Below, piece after piece: positions 8,310-17,590 of a stretch of 64,000 nt of DNA. This stretch comes from Thermohalobaculum sp039028795. GTDB taxonomy: Bacteria; Pseudomonadota; Alphaproteobacteria; Rhodobacterales; Rhodobacteraceae. Location of the stretch: assembly GCA_039028795.1 (NCBI GenBank), contig JBCCHJ010000004.1, positions 62,001-126,000 of the forward strand, written 5' to 3'. Position 1 is the stretch's first letter, and every line of letters starts with the position of its first letter. The notes below the pieces were generated by a model that was not told the DNA's origin, ran no database searches, and worked only from the letters and a program-made list of their open reading frames with translations. Position numbers and translations under genes: made by a program.

Positions 8310-9155
8310 ATGAACATCGAATCCGGGACTGACCGATTCCACTATGATCTGATGGCGGCAGCGCTGCGCTATATTGAAAGCCGCGCCGACGAACAGCCTT
8401 CTTTGGATGACGTTGCTGATGCCATCGGTTTCAGCCCGGCCCATTTTCAACGGATATTCAGCCAGTGGGTCGGGGTGTCGCCGAAACGGTACCTGCAATA
8501 TCTGACTCTGGATCATGCGAAACGGCTGCTGAACGAGCGCTTCACTGTGCTGGATGCCACGATGGAAAGCGGCCTCTCCTCGCCTGGGCGCTTGCATGAC
8601 CTGTTCATCCGGTGGGAGGCCATGACGCCAGGTGAATACGCCCGCAAAGGCAAAGGGTTGGTGATCTCCTGGGCTTGGTTTGACAGCCCTTTCGGCGAAA
8701 CCTTGGCGATGGGAACCGATCGTGGATTGTGCGGCATGGCCTTCGCCGCAGAATTTGGCCGGGATCACGCCTGGCAAGACATGACCTCCCGTTGGCCTGA
8801 TGCCGAATACACGGAAGATCGCGCTTTGCTCTCGCCCTGGGTCACATCGGCCTTCGCCGGATCAGGCGATGTCGCCCTGGCCCCGCTGGGCGGCCCGTTC
8901 CAGATCAAAGTTTGGGAGGCCTTGATGGCCATTCCATCCGGCCATGTGACAACCTATTCGGAAATCGCCCGCCATATCGGTAATCCGCGAGCGGTCCGTG
9001 CCGTCGGATCTGCTGTGGGACGCAATCCGATCAGTTGGCTGATCCCATGCCATCGGGCGATGCGCCGTGACGGCGGCCTTGGCGGCTACCATTGGGGTCT
9101 GCCGATCAAGCGCGCGATGATGGCCTATGAGGCCGCTCAACTGGAAGCAAGCTGA
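8310..9155 (+). CDS. Ada-like AraC helix-turn-helix / methylated-DNA-cysteine methyltransferase
   Basis: The protein has 281 residues. The N-terminal part (about residues 15-105) is an AraC-type DNA-binding domain (VADAIGFSPAHFQRIFSQWVG). The C-terminal part is an O6-alkylguanine-DNA alkyltransferase with the acceptor cysteine C247 in IPCHR, preceded by GNPRAVRAVG. It would repair O6-alkylguanine suicidally and may activate transcription. Compared with E. coli Ada, the N-terminal zinc domain that senses methylphosphotriesters is absent. The ATG at 8310 is chosen because CGGAG lies about 9 bases upstream; the frame is open 12 codons earlier. Confidence 0.9.
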   Translation: MNIESGTDRFHYDLMAAALRYIESRADEQPSLDDVADAIGFSPAHFQRIFSQWVGVSPKRYLQYLTLDHAKRLLNERFTVLDATMESGLSSPGRLHDLFIRWEAMTPGEYARKGKGLVISWAWFDSPFGETLAMGTDRGLCGMAFAAEFGRDHAWQDMTSRWPDAEYTEDRALLSPWVTSAFAGSGDVALAPLGGPFQIKVWEALMAIPSGHVTTYSEIARHIGNPRAVRAVGSAVGRNPISWLIPCHRAMRRDGGLGGYHWGLPIKRAMMAYEAAQLEAS

Positions 9156-9279
9156 CCCAACCGACCTCCACAATTGCCGCATTCGTGCGCAGAATGGTCT
9201 GGTTCTATCTTTGCCACGCCCATATCTCGCCATGCCACCCCCGATAGTAGAGGCCTCCAAACACTAACGGGAGGATTGC

Positions 9280-9555
9280 ATGGAAATTCTAATCAGCCTG
9301 ATTTCAGGTGCGGTTGGCGGCAATATTGCCGGAGGTCTGTTGAAGAACCTGAACCTGGGTGTTCTTGGCAACTCGCTCGCTGGCATCGTCGGCGGCGGCA
9401 TTGGTGGCCAAATCCTTGGTGCAGTAACCGGCGGCGCCGTTGACGGCGCAGGCGGGGATATCAGCGGCCTCATTGGTCAGATTGCGTCGGGAGGTGTAGG
9501 CGGTGGTATCCTTTTGGCCGTCGTCGGCGTCATCAAGAAGATGATTGCAAAGTAA
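9280..9555 (+). CDS. Small glycine-zipper membrane protein
   Basis: The 91-residue protein is dominated by Gly, Ala, Ile, Leu and Val, with repeated GGxxGG patterns (GAVGGNIAGG, IVGGGIGGQI) and a hydrophobic C-terminal segment ending VIKKMIAK. This suggests a helical membrane protein of glycine-zipper character. A clear ribosome binding site (GGGAGG) precedes the ATG, and a GC-rich hairpin follows 19 bases after the stop, so it looks like a genuine single-gene unit. The function is unknown. Confidence 0.75.
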   Translation: MEILISLISGAVGGNIAGGLLKNLNLGVLGNSLAGIVGGGIGGQILGAVTGGAVDGAGGDISGLIGQIASGGVGGGILLAVVGVIKKMIAK

Positions 9556-9573
9556 TTTGCAAAGTTGAACAGA

Positions 9574-9595
9574 CCGGGCCGTAAATCCGGCCCGG
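9574..9595 (+). terminator. Hairpin after the small glycine-rich gene
   Basis: CCGGGCC (9574-9580) pairs with GGCCCGG (9589-9595) around an 8-base loop. It follows the stop at 9555 closely. The downstream flank (CTGTTGAC) is only weakly T-rich, so termination efficiency is uncertain. Confidence 0.5.
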
Positions 9596-9655
9596 CTGTT
9601 GACAAGCCTACAACCGTTCGGCGATCAGTTTCTTGCACAACTCAGGGGGGATCGC

Positions 9656-10540
9656 ATGTTCGGGCGCGTGATGACGGCCTTAATCCGTAGTCCAGGATAT
9701 GGCATCCTCGTTGCGCTTGCGACGCTCCCGGTGACTTTGGTTGGCAATCTGGTCCTGGGAATGTTCGGGGTGATGGCAATACTCTTGCCATTGCTGATCC
9801 TGATCTTTGCCTTTCTGGTTCAGGTGGCAATCTTCGTCCAAACTGCACGGTTTGCAGGGAACTTCAGCGGGCTGAAACGGTTCCCGCAGCAACCGGACTT
9901 TTTTGTGGCGGCGGGTAAAGGCCTGATGGTCTGCTTTCTGGGGCAGATTCTGCTCGGCCTCATTGTCACAGCCGTCACGCTGTTTTTCCTGGAATTTCGC
10001 GGCGGCGAGGCGCTGTGGTGGCTGAACCCCGATAAGCTATTCAAGGCTGTCGAACGCGTGATGAAGCAACCCGATCTGGCTGCGTATGTTTTCACCTTCG
10101 AAGGCTTTGATCTGGATGGCCTGATCATGGTGCTGCGAGCGGTCTACATGGTCTTTATGACGATGCTCGCGATTTTTATCGTTCCTCTGGCCTGCGGCGA
10201 AAGTTGGGGCAGTGAACGAACCTATACGGTCGGGCTGATCGTCGTCAGGTTCCTGATCGCGATGCCGCTGCTCGCCGGGATTGCCGGGCTGCTCAGCCAT
10301 TTCGGTGTCCTCGGTGCGAACTTTGCGATTGCTGCGATTTGGCCGGACGCATCGGTACCCTTGTTCGTGAGGTTCGGATTGGAACTGGCTTTATTCGCTG
10401 GAATGATCTTTTCCTTCGAAGCGCTGCTGTTGAAAACCGGTATCGAACAAGAGCATGACGAAGCCGCGGCCAGGCAGGCCTATCTGGCATCTGGTGGCGA
10501 TGATCTTCGCGCCCTTAGGCAGTCCCGCATGGATCACTAA
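9656..10540 (+). CDS. Multi-pass membrane protein of unknown function
   Basis: The 294-residue protein has about six hydrophobic segments, including ILVALATLPVTLVGNLVLG, MAILLPLLILIFAFLVQVAIF, GLMVCFLGQILLGLIVTAVTLFFL, VYMVFMTMLAIFIVPLA and two in the C-terminal third, then a charged tail. I do not recognise the family. The ATG at 9656 is preferred over an upstream TTG at 9599 because a strong CAGGGGGGA sits 5-12 bases before it. It is convergent with purH. Confidence 0.75.
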   Translation: MFGRVMTALIRSPGYGILVALATLPVTLVGNLVLGMFGVMAILLPLLILIFAFLVQVAIFVQTARFAGNFSGLKRFPQQPDFFVAAGKGLMVCFLGQILLGLIVTAVTLFFLEFRGGEALWWLNPDKLFKAVERVMKQPDLAAYVFTFEGFDLDGLIMVLRAVYMVFMTMLAIFIVPLACGESWGSERTYTVGLIVVRFLIAMPLLAGIAGLLSHFGVLGANFAIAAIWPDASVPLFVRFGLELALFAGMIFSFEALLLKTGIEQEHDEAAARQAYLASGGDDLRALRQSRMDH

Positions 10541-10578
10541 GGTGCAACTTTCTTCGCCAGATGATCGCGGGTCCGTGC

Positions 10579-12171
10579 TCAGTGACGGAAGTGACGCATT
10601 CCCGTAAAGACCATCGCCAGGCCTGCCTCATCCGCGGCAGCAATCACGTCTTCATCACGCATGGAGCCGCCCGGCTGAATAACTGCTGTCGCTCCGGCCT
10701 CGGCAGCGCTGAGCAGGCCGTCCGCGAAGGGAAAGAACGCATCCGATGCCACGACCGAGCCTTTGACCGTCGGCTCGGCCAGTCCCAACGCCTCGGCCAT
10801 ATCCGCTGACTTCCGGGCGGCGATCCGCGCGCTGTCAACGCGGCTCATCTGCCCGGCACCAATACCCACGGTTGCTTCGTTCTTGGCATAGATGATCGCA
10901 TTGGATTTGACGTGCTTTGCGACGCGCCAGGCAAACATCATATCCGCCATCTCCTGATCGGTGGGACTGCGCTTGGTCACAACCTTCAGATCAGCCGGCG
11001 CAACCCGTCCGGTATCATGATCCTGCACCAGCAATCCGCCAGTGACCTGGCGCCATGACAGGCGCGGTGCTGCGGGGTCCGGCAGGCCGCCGGTGATCAG
11101 CAGACGCAGGTTCTTTTTGGCGGAAAAAAATTGGCGGGCGTCTTCGTTCGCATCGGGTGCGATCACGACCTCTGTGAAAATTTCGGCAATCTTCTCCGCC
11201 GTTTTGCCATCCAGCGTCTGGTTCAACGCAATGATCCCGCCAAAGGCGGACACCCGGTCGCAATCGAAGGCTGCGGTGTAGGCCTGCAACAACGTTTCGC
11301 CGGTCGCCACGCCGCACGGATTGGCGTGTTTGATAATCGCCACGGTGGGCCGGTCCGCGCCATGTTCGGCCATGGCCTCGAAGGCTGCATCCGTGTCGTT
11401 GATGTTGTTATAGCTCAGCTCTTTGCCTTGGATTTGCGTCGCCGTCGCCACCCCTGGCCGGCCCTGATCCCAGGTGTAAAGCGCTGCCGACTGGTGCGGG
11501 TTTTCGCCATATCGCAAGGGTTGCTTCAGACGCCCGGCAAAAGATCGATGGCGGGGTTTGGTCTGGCCGATCGCACCGGCCATCCAATTCGACACTGCAG
11601 TATCGTAGGCAGCCGTACGGGCATAGGCCCGTTGCGCAAGGCTCTTGCGCAAGGCCAGGTCCGTGCCGCCTTGGTTCACTGCCGCCAGAACCTCGGCATA
11701 GTCTTCCGGATCGGTCACAACTGCGACGCTGGCATGATTCTTTGCCGCCGCCCGGATCATCGCCGGGCCGCCTATGTCGATATTCTCGATGCAGGTGTCA
11801 TAGTCTGCGCCGGACGCAACGGTCGCCTCGAATCGGTAGAGGTTGACCACCAGCAGATCGATCGGCGAGATGCCATGACTTTCCATCGCCTGCACATGAG
11901 CATCGATCGAACGGTCGGCCAGAAGCCCACCATGCACCATCGGGTGCAGTGTTTTAACCCGGCCATCCATCATTTCCGGAAATCCGGTAAGCTCGGATAC
12001 GTCCATTACGGTCAAACCGGCATCGCGCAGCGCAGAGGCCGTCCCTCCGGTTGAGACCAGGTCCACCCCGGCGGCATCCAACCGGGTTCCCAACTCAACC
12101 AGCCCCGCCTTGTCCGAGACAGAGATCAATGCGCGTCGGACAGGGGTAACAGAGGCAGGGGTGTCGGTCAT
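10579..12171 (-). CDS. purH: Bifunctional AICAR formyltransferase / IMP cyclohydrolase PurH
   Basis: PurH performs the last two steps of de novo purine synthesis: formylation of AICAR and cyclisation of FAICAR to IMP. The 530-residue length matches the family. The N-terminal MGS-like cyclohydrolase domain is visible (ALISVSDKAGLVELG, STGGTASALRDAG, GRVKTLHP). The C-terminal formyltransferase domain contains RYGENPHQ and the catalytic Lys-His motif within IIKHANPCGVA, and it ends FTGMRHFRH. The frame is open 21 codons upstream, but the ATG at 12171 matches homologues. It lies 46 bases downstream of the heparinase-like gene stop and was probably transcribed with it. Confidence 0.97.
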   Translation of the reverse strand: MTDTPASVTPVRRALISVSDKAGLVELGTRLDAAGVDLVSTGGTASALRDAGLTVMDVSELTGFPEMMDGRVKTLHPMVHGGLLADRSIDAHVQAMESHGISPIDLLVVNLYRFEATVASGADYDTCIENIDIGGPAMIRAAAKNHASVAVVTDPEDYAEVLAAVNQGGTDLALRKSLAQRAYARTAAYDTAVSNWMAGAIGQTKPRHRSFAGRLKQPLRYGENPHQSAALYTWDQGRPGVATATQIQGKELSYNNINDTDAAFEAMAEHGADRPTVAIIKHANPCGVATGETLLQAYTAAFDCDRVSAFGGIIALNQTLDGKTAEKIAEIFTEVVIAPDANEDARQFFSAKKNLRLLITGGLPDPAAPRLSWRQVTGGLLVQDHDTGRVAPADLKVVTKRSPTDQEMADMMFAWRVAKHVKSNAIIYAKNEATVGIGAGQMSRVDSARIAARKSADMAEALGLAEPTVKGSVVASDAFFPFADGLLSAAEAGATAVIQPGGSMRDEDVIAAADEAGLAMVFTGMRHFRH

Positions 12172-12217
12172 CAAGCTGTCCTTATCGATATAACGTCGTT
12201 TCTGATCGAGGCACTGA

Positions 12218-13915
12218 TCAGCCGGGCTGCGCACCTTCGGGGATCCGATCCAGCGACCAGGTTATGCGCCCCCAATACTCCAGAAGGTCCGAACTGGCCA
12301 CAATCTGAAGCGTCGCACGCGGCTTTGGCCGGGTTTCATCGAAATAGAGACTGGGCTCTACCTCCAATCGATCGGCGTCCGTGCGCATGATCCACCGGCT
12401 GCCATCGGCATGCGTCAGGGCGACCGCTCGGCCAGACAGGGCCAGCTTTGCCCGGACCCTGGGGTGCAGGTGAAACCGTACCGTGATTGGGCAAGGCGGC
12501 TTTCCCTTCCCAAAAACGCGGGCCATTCTGCCGCGTCCGGCGGCGCTGGTGGCCAACGCTGTATCCTCGCCCTCTAATTGTTCGCCGTTCGCACTCAGGT
12601 GCAGGCGGCGCTCGATAACCAGGCCAAGCTCTTCTTCGTATTGGGAACTTTCGCACAATGCCCAAGACCCGCGGTCGTCGCGGCTGGTACGCGCCATCAC
12701 ATGTCCATGTACGGCAAGGTTTTCTTCGTGCCTGCCTGATCTGCTGCGCAGAACACTTGCCGGACAGTGATCCGCCAACTCGACGGTGGAATGCGACGGC
12801 CCACGCCTGGACGATCTTGCAAGCCGTTCGCCAAAGCCCATGCCAGAGCCGCATTGGACAATCATCGGCATTTCGGCGGCGCTGAATTCAAATGCCAATG
12901 CGCTGGAATGCGCCGTTGCCGCATAGGGCGATGTCGGCGAGTTCGACGCATCCAAGATGCAAAACGTTCGTGCGCCGGTTAGCCGTGCGTATCCCATCAC
13001 AGGGCCCGACGGCACCGGTGCCAGGGCCCGTGCGCTCACTTGCACCAACAACCTGTCCAACAGCGCACTGTTTCCGGCGCGCCCTCCGTGGAAACGACCC
13101 AATGATCCATCGGGATGGCGCAATGTCTTCAACGCCGGGGCGGCGCGCTGCAATGCCTTTAGGTGATCTGTGTTAGGCTTCAAACCTGCGTCCTCGATGC
13201 CCACTGCAGACCATTCCAGCAAGGACACGATCTGCGCCAGATCTTCAGGGCTGCGGCTGGCGACAGCGCCGTCAGGCTGCACGATTTGGGCGGCCATTTT
13301 GCCCAGCCGCTTGACGGCCTGCCTGGTCGCGCGTCCAGTGCCTCGCAGACTGATCAGCGCGTTGGCCAGCCCCGATAACGCCTCCAGCCGCTGCACGCCT
13401 TGTTTTGCATGCTGCCAACGCCATTCCAGGAAGGCCGTCTGAATGCCCAATGCGTCAAAGAAAAGCCGGGACCTTTCCGCGGGCTGACCAATCAGCAATT
13501 CGGCTGAATACGCGATTTGGCGGGTCAGTCTTCGGGCGACCAAATCCGGCCGCCAGCCCGGCCCGTTCCCTGGCTCGAAATTCTCCAGCCACTCCCAGGC
13601 CCAGTTCGAAAGATGCGCCCAGACCTTTGGGTCCTCGGCCGCGAAAGCGTCGTCCAACCAGCCATGGCCATGAAGATCTGCGGCCCACGCATCATCCGGC
13701 GGGGTCAGAAACCAAGGCGTCGGATCTTGGCTTTCGACCAGACGTCCATCGAAAAGCAGGACACCGCCGACCAACCGGCGCGCCGTGGCCGGATCACCGG
13801 CAATCGGCGGCGGAGGATGGCCGACAAGGGCGTTTGGTTTTTTCCCCCGGGCCGCCAGTTTCGCAGCAGTGCGTTCTGGCAGCCAGGCTCCAACCATCGC
13901 ACCCAGCGGTGTCAT
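12218..13915 (-). CDS. Heparinase II/III-like protein
   Basis: The 565-residue protein resembles the heparinase II/III-like family found between rsmB and purH in many alphaproteobacteria. It has an N-terminal alpha-toroid-like region (WLDDAFAAEDPKVWAHLSNWAWEWLENF, and WRWQHAKQGVQRLEALSGLANALISL) and a C-terminal beta-rich region (MIVQCGSGMGFGERLARSSRRGPSHSTVELAD). Family members are polysaccharide lyases, but no substrate is known for this conserved housekeeping-context branch. There is no obvious signal peptide. The ATG at 13915 has AGGAAG upstream; an earlier TTG at 13936 is possible. Confidence 0.85.
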   Translation of the reverse strand: MTPLGAMVGAWLPERTAAKLAARGKKPNALVGHPPPPIAGDPATARRLVGGVLLFDGRLVESQDPTPWFLTPPDDAWAADLHGHGWLDDAFAAEDPKVWAHLSNWAWEWLENFEPGNGPGWRPDLVARRLTRQIAYSAELLIGQPAERSRLFFDALGIQTAFLEWRWQHAKQGVQRLEALSGLANALISLRGTGRATRQAVKRLGKMAAQIVQPDGAVASRSPEDLAQIVSLLEWSAVGIEDAGLKPNTDHLKALQRAAPALKTLRHPDGSLGRFHGGRAGNSALLDRLLVQVSARALAPVPSGPVMGYARLTGARTFCILDASNSPTSPYAATAHSSALAFEFSAAEMPMIVQCGSGMGFGERLARSSRRGPSHSTVELADHCPASVLRSRSGRHEENLAVHGHVMARTSRDDRGSWALCESSQYEEELGLVIERRLHLSANGEQLEGEDTALATSAAGRGRMARVFGKGKPPCPITVRFHLHPRVRAKLALSGRAVALTHADGSRWIMRTDADRLEVEPSLYFDETRPKPRATLQIVASSDLLEYWGRITWSLDRIPEGAQPG

Positions 13916-13977
13916 ATTCCGCGATCTTCCTGTCAAATTCAGCCCGGCTGCCGGTTATAGCAGGCCAGTCCGGTCTG

Positions 13978-15288
13978 TCACGAACTGCGCGTAATGCGGC
14001 AGGCGAAGAAGCCGTCCAAGCCGCCGAATTCGGTCCAATGATCAGGCCGGGTGCGCAGCATGCCTTCTGATGTGACGAACTCAGTTGGGAACAGTCCAGG
14101 TTCGATCGCCTGAAGCTTGGCATCAGGCGTGCGCTGCAGAAAGGCCGCCAGCTGGTCTTCGCCCTCTGATTTCAACAAAGAGCAGGTGCAATACACAAGA
14201 TCCCCGCCGGGCGGCAGCCATGAAAAAGCCCGATCCAACATCGATGCCTGTAGATCCCTGAGATCGCGCAGCCGCTTCGCTGTCATCCTATGCGCCAGGT
14301 CTGGATGTCGGCGCAAGGTCCCGGTGGCCGAGCATGGCGCATCCAGCAGAATGGCATCCGGTGGTGTATCAGGGCCCCATCGCAACAGATCCGCGGTGAC
14401 AATCTCTGCCGACAAACCAGTGCGCGTCAGGTTCTCAGAGACACGTCGCAGCCTGCGGTCCGAGATATCGACGGCGGTCACCTTCGCCCCCGCCGCCGCC
14501 ATTTGCAGAGTTTTACCGCCTGGCGCTGCGCAAAGATCCAGCACCGACTTCCCGGCTATGTCCCCAAACAGGCGGACGGGAAGCGCCGCGGCCGCATCCT
14601 GAACCCACCAAGCCCCAACGTCATAGCCCGGCAAGGCAGAGATTTGCGGCCGGTCGGTCAGTCGCAGACTGCCGGTCGGTAAAATCCGCCCATTCAGCTC
14701 TGCAGCCAACGCCTCCAGATCGCCATCCTGCTTCATCGTCAGGTCGTGGGGCGCAGGCGTCAGATGTGCAGCCGCGATCTGTTTCGCCGTATCCCCTCCC
14801 CAATCCCGCTCCAACGCATGGGCCAACCATGGCTCTGTGTTCATCGCGGCGGGGTCTTGGCCGCTGATCAGATCAGGCGCATTTTCGGCGATCCTGCGTC
14901 CCACCGCATTGACCATGCCCGCCATCCGGGTGGTTTGACGGCTCGACCGGGCAAGGCGGACGCCCAGATCGACGGCCGCATGCGGCGGCGTCCCCCTGAA
15001 CGCAAGTTCAGCCGTCATCAGCCGCAGGATCTGCAACCCGGATCCTTTGGGCTCCCGATCGACGAACCGGGCCAGCAGATCGTCGATCTGCCCCAGGCGG
15101 CGCAGGGCCAGGTCCGCCAAACCACGGGCTTCGGCACGCACAGAGGGATCGCCCGAAGCCCGGGAATCCTCCAGCATTTGCCCGTCGATCAGAACCGCAT
15201 CTAATAGGTCCAATGCCGCGCGCCTTGCCGTCAGACCAGGCACACCTTTCTGCGCCGCGGGGCGCGCTTTCGTCTTTGGTTTTGCCAA
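13978..15288 (-). CDS. rsmB: 16S rRNA (cytosine-967 C5)-methyltransferase RsmB
   Basis: RsmB methylates C967 of 16S rRNA. An N-terminal NusB-like RNA-binding domain (ARRAALDLLDAV to about residue 130) is followed by a Rossmann methyltransferase domain with DLCAAPGGKT for SAM binding, LDAPCSATGTLRRHPDL with the release cysteine, and YCTCSLLKSEGEDQ with the catalytic cysteine. The start is uncertain: the frame is open to a TTG at 15360, which would overlap htpX by 71 bases. A TTG at 15288 sits one base after the htpX stop, and a GTG at 15243 also precedes the domain. I use 15288 because it gives coupling without a long overlap. Confidence 0.92.
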   Translation of the reverse strand: MAKPKTKARPAAQKGVPGLTARRAALDLLDAVLIDGQMLEDSRASGDPSVRAEARGLADLALRRLGQIDDLLARFVDREPKGSGLQILRLMTAELAFRGTPPHAAVDLGVRLARSSRQTTRMAGMVNAVGRRIAENAPDLISGQDPAAMNTEPWLAHALERDWGGDTAKQIAAAHLTPAPHDLTMKQDGDLEALAAELNGRILPTGSLRLTDRPQISALPGYDVGAWWVQDAAAALPVRLFGDIAGKSVLDLCAAPGGKTLQMAAAGAKVTAVDISDRRLRRVSENLTRTGLSAEIVTADLLRWGPDTPPDAILLDAPCSATGTLRRHPDLAHRMTAKRLRDLRDLQASMLDRAFSWLPPGGDLVYCTCSLLKSEGEDQLAAFLQRTPDAKLQAIEPGLFPTEFVTSEGMLRTRPDHWTEFGGLDGFFACRITRSS

Positions 15289-15289
15289 C

Positions 15290-16204
15290 TCAGTTGCCGG
15301 ATTTGCGGGATCGGCTGACGGTGGGCGGGCCCCATTTGCGCTCGTCAGCCAATTGGGCAAAGCGGTCCATCGCTGCCGCCTGTTTCTTCAGCTCTGTGAT
15401 GCGGTTCTCTGCCTTCGGATGGGTCGAAAACAGACTATCCATCCGCGCGCCGCTCAGCGGGTTGACGATGAAGAGATGCGCCGAGGCAGGATTGCGTTCC
15501 GCGCTATCCATCTCGACACGTTGCGACATGCCCGAGATTTTTCCCAAGGCCGCCGCCAGCCAAAGCGGATTTCCGCAAATCTCGCCGCCCAGGCGATCGG
15601 CAGAATATTCGCGGGTTCGGCTGATCAGCATCTGGATCAACCCCGCAGCCATCGGCGCCAGGAACACGGCCAGCAACATGCCGATCATACCCATCGCATT
15701 GTTACGCCCACTGCGGAAAAACATGCCGAACTGCGCCAGCATTGAAATCGCGCCCGCCACCGTGGCCGAAATCGTCATGATCAGTGTATCGCGGTTTTTG
15801 ATATGGGCCAGTTCGTGCGCCATGACGCCGGCAAGTTCCTCGCGGGTCAGCATTTGCATAAGACCCGTCGTGGCCGCGACCGCGGCTTTGTCGGGGCTGC
15901 GCCCGGTGGCAAACGCGTTTGGCTGGGGATTGTCGATGACATAAACCGCCGGCATTGGCAGATCCGCCTCGCGGGCCAGATCCTGCACCATATTGACAAG
16001 CTCAGGCGCCGAGGCCTGGGTGACGGGCCGTGCCCCATGTGCCTGAAGGGCAAGCTTATCCGAGTTCCAATAGGCATAAGCGTTCATGCCGATCGCAATC
16101 ACCAAGGCGATCAACGCACCCGCGACGCCGCCCAGAAGAAAGCCGACTGTCAAGAACAGTGCCGTCAACGCCGCCAGCAGCATACCGGTTTTGATCAGAT
16201 TCAT
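15290..16204 (-). CDS. htpX: Membrane zinc metalloprotease HtpX
   Basis: HtpX is an M48-family inner-membrane protease that degrades misfolded membrane proteins. The 304-residue protein has two N-terminal transmembrane segments (MLLAALTALFLTVGFLLGG and GALIALVIAIGMNAYAYW), the zinc motif HELAH followed by IKNRD, and two more hydrophobic segments after it. The third metal ligand lies in SRTREYSADRLGG. The length matches the family. It heads a unit with rsmB and probably the genes beyond. Confidence 0.95.
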   Translation of the reverse strand: MNLIKTGMLLAALTALFLTVGFLLGGVAGALIALVIAIGMNAYAYWNSDKLALQAHGARPVTQASAPELVNMVQDLAREADLPMPAVYVIDNPQPNAFATGRSPDKAAVAATTGLMQMLTREELAGVMAHELAHIKNRDTLIMTISATVAGAISMLAQFGMFFRSGRNNAMGMIGMLLAVFLAPMAAGLIQMLISRTREYSADRLGGEICGNPLWLAAALGKISGMSQRVEMDSAERNPASAHLFIVNPLSGARMDSLFSTHPKAENRITELKKQAAAMDRFAQLADERKWGPPTVSRSRKSGN

Positions 16205-16267
16205 GTCACGCCACCATTGCTATTGGGCTGTCCTATATCATATCCGAACTGCATACGGAGTTGATTT

Positions 16268-16450
16268 ATGTCTGAGAAAACCGATCGCAAGGACCTCCCG
16301 CCCGAAGCGCAGCGTGCATTGGCCGAGGCCGAGGCGCGCCGGTCGGCTGAAAAACCAGTTAACCGGCCAAAGGAACTTGGCGGCCGGGGTGGGCCTGAAC
16401 CCACGCGCTATGGCGATTGGGAAAAGGACGGGATAGCCCACGACTTTTGA
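16268..16450 (+). CDS. SdhAF4/DUF1674 succinate dehydrogenase assembly factor homologue
   Basis: This 60-residue protein has the C-terminal signature of the family, GGPEPTRYGDWEKDG followed by IAHDF, preceded by a charged Ala/Glu/Arg-rich N-terminus. In mitochondria SDHAF4 binds the flavinated SDHA subunit and promotes succinate dehydrogenase assembly. Bacterial homologues are assumed to act likewise, though sdh genes are not in this window. A CGGAG motif precedes the ATG. It is divergent from htpX across 63 bases. Confidence 0.85.
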   Translation: MSEKTDRKDLPPEAQRALAEAEARRSAEKPVNRPKELGGRGGPEPTRYGDWEKDGIAHDF

Positions 16451-16510
16451 AGGTCAGGCAGGAAGCAAAACCAAAAGAGCAGCCAGTTTCGTCCTTCGTA
16501 GATCCCAGAA

Positions 16511-17485
16511 CTATGTCGTGCGGCGATCCGTGGCCATCGAACTGTCCCGCCGCGCCTCGGTCGGACGCAGCCCGTATTGCCGCTGGTAGGCCATCGCGAA
16601 GTGCGAACTGGAAGAAAAGCCGCAAAGACAGGCAACTTCTAGCGTCGGCAGGTTCGTGTGCAGCAGAAGATCCCGGGCCTTTTCAAGCCGCAGGCGGCGA
16701 TAGAACTGGGCCGGGGCAGCATCCAGGTGCGCGTTGAACAGCCGTTCCATCCGCCGCAGGTTCAATCCGGCCTGATCTGCAAGCGTGTCCATTTTCAACG
16801 GATCTTCGATATTGGAGATCATAAGGTTGATCACCGTTTGCAACGGCGAGGGCAGACTTTCCAGCCGTTCCAAATGACCCGGGCGCTGATGCACCGTGGC
16901 ATTACGGATCTGGTCGATCTGAAACTGATTGCCGACGGATCGGGAAAATCCATGCCCGTGATCCTGTTCGATCAGACGCAACATCATGTCCATGCCGGTT
17001 ATGCCGCCCGAGCCTGTCCAGCGGTCCCGATCGATCACATAAAGCCCGGGCGAGGTCTCCAATTCCGGAAACTCTTCCGCAAAGGCCGGCTGAAACTCCC
17101 AATGGATGGTCGACGAATAGCCATCCAGCAATCCCGCGCGGGCCAATAGAAACGTCCCGGCAGACAGGGACCCAAGGACCACGCCACTTCGATCTGCCCG
17201 TTGCAGCGCCGCATTCAGTTTTGACCGGTAGGGCGGGTTTGCATCCAGCCCGGCACAGGCGAACAGAAAATCCGTCTTCGTGTGTTCGTTTAGCGAACCA
17301 TCGACCGAAACCTCCATACCGTTAGAGGCACGGACCGGTTCACCATCATGGCTGATCAGATGCCATTCATAAGCACGGCGCGACAGCAGTCGATTGGCAC
17401 CGCGCAAGGGCTCGATCGCCGATGCGACACTCAGCAACGAAAATTCGTCGATCAGCAGGAAGGTGATGACGGTCGGATGCGACAT
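16511..17485 (-). CDS. GlxA-type AraC-family regulator with DJ-1/PfpI domain
   Basis: The 324-residue protein joins an N-terminal class I glutamine amidotransferase-like (DJ-1/PfpI) sensor domain (about residues 1-190) to a C-terminal AraC helix-turn-helix pair (about residues 215-312, including LADQAGLNLRRMERLFNAHL and VACLCGFSSSSHFAMAYQRQYG). At the nucleophile elbow the usual cysteine is replaced by serine in GSLSAGTFLLA, so it should bind a ligand rather than hydrolyse one. Relatives regulate catabolism of arginine, carnitine or glycine betaine. No adjacent target reveals its effector. Confidence 0.92.
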   Translation of the reverse strand: MSHPTVITFLLIDEFSLLSVASAIEPLRGANRLLSRRAYEWHLISHDGEPVRASNGMEVSVDGSLNEHTKTDFLFACAGLDANPPYRSKLNAALQRADRSGVVLGSLSAGTFLLARAGLLDGYSSTIHWEFQPAFAEEFPELETSPGLYVIDRDRWTGSGGITGMDMMLRLIEQDHGHGFSRSVGNQFQIDQIRNATVHQRPGHLERLESLPSPLQTVINLMISNIEDPLKMDTLADQAGLNLRRMERLFNAHLDAAPAQFYRRLRLEKARDLLLHTNLPTLEVACLCGFSSSSHFAMAYQRQYGLRPTEARRDSSMATDRRTT

Positions 17486-17590
17486 GGGTGCAGAGTATGT
17501 CGCAAAAGTGGTTTCAAAAGCGACAAGAAAATGCGCACCCCCGCGAGAGGCTGCCCCAGATTTCTGCGGAACTTCTGCGGCTAGGTCAGA

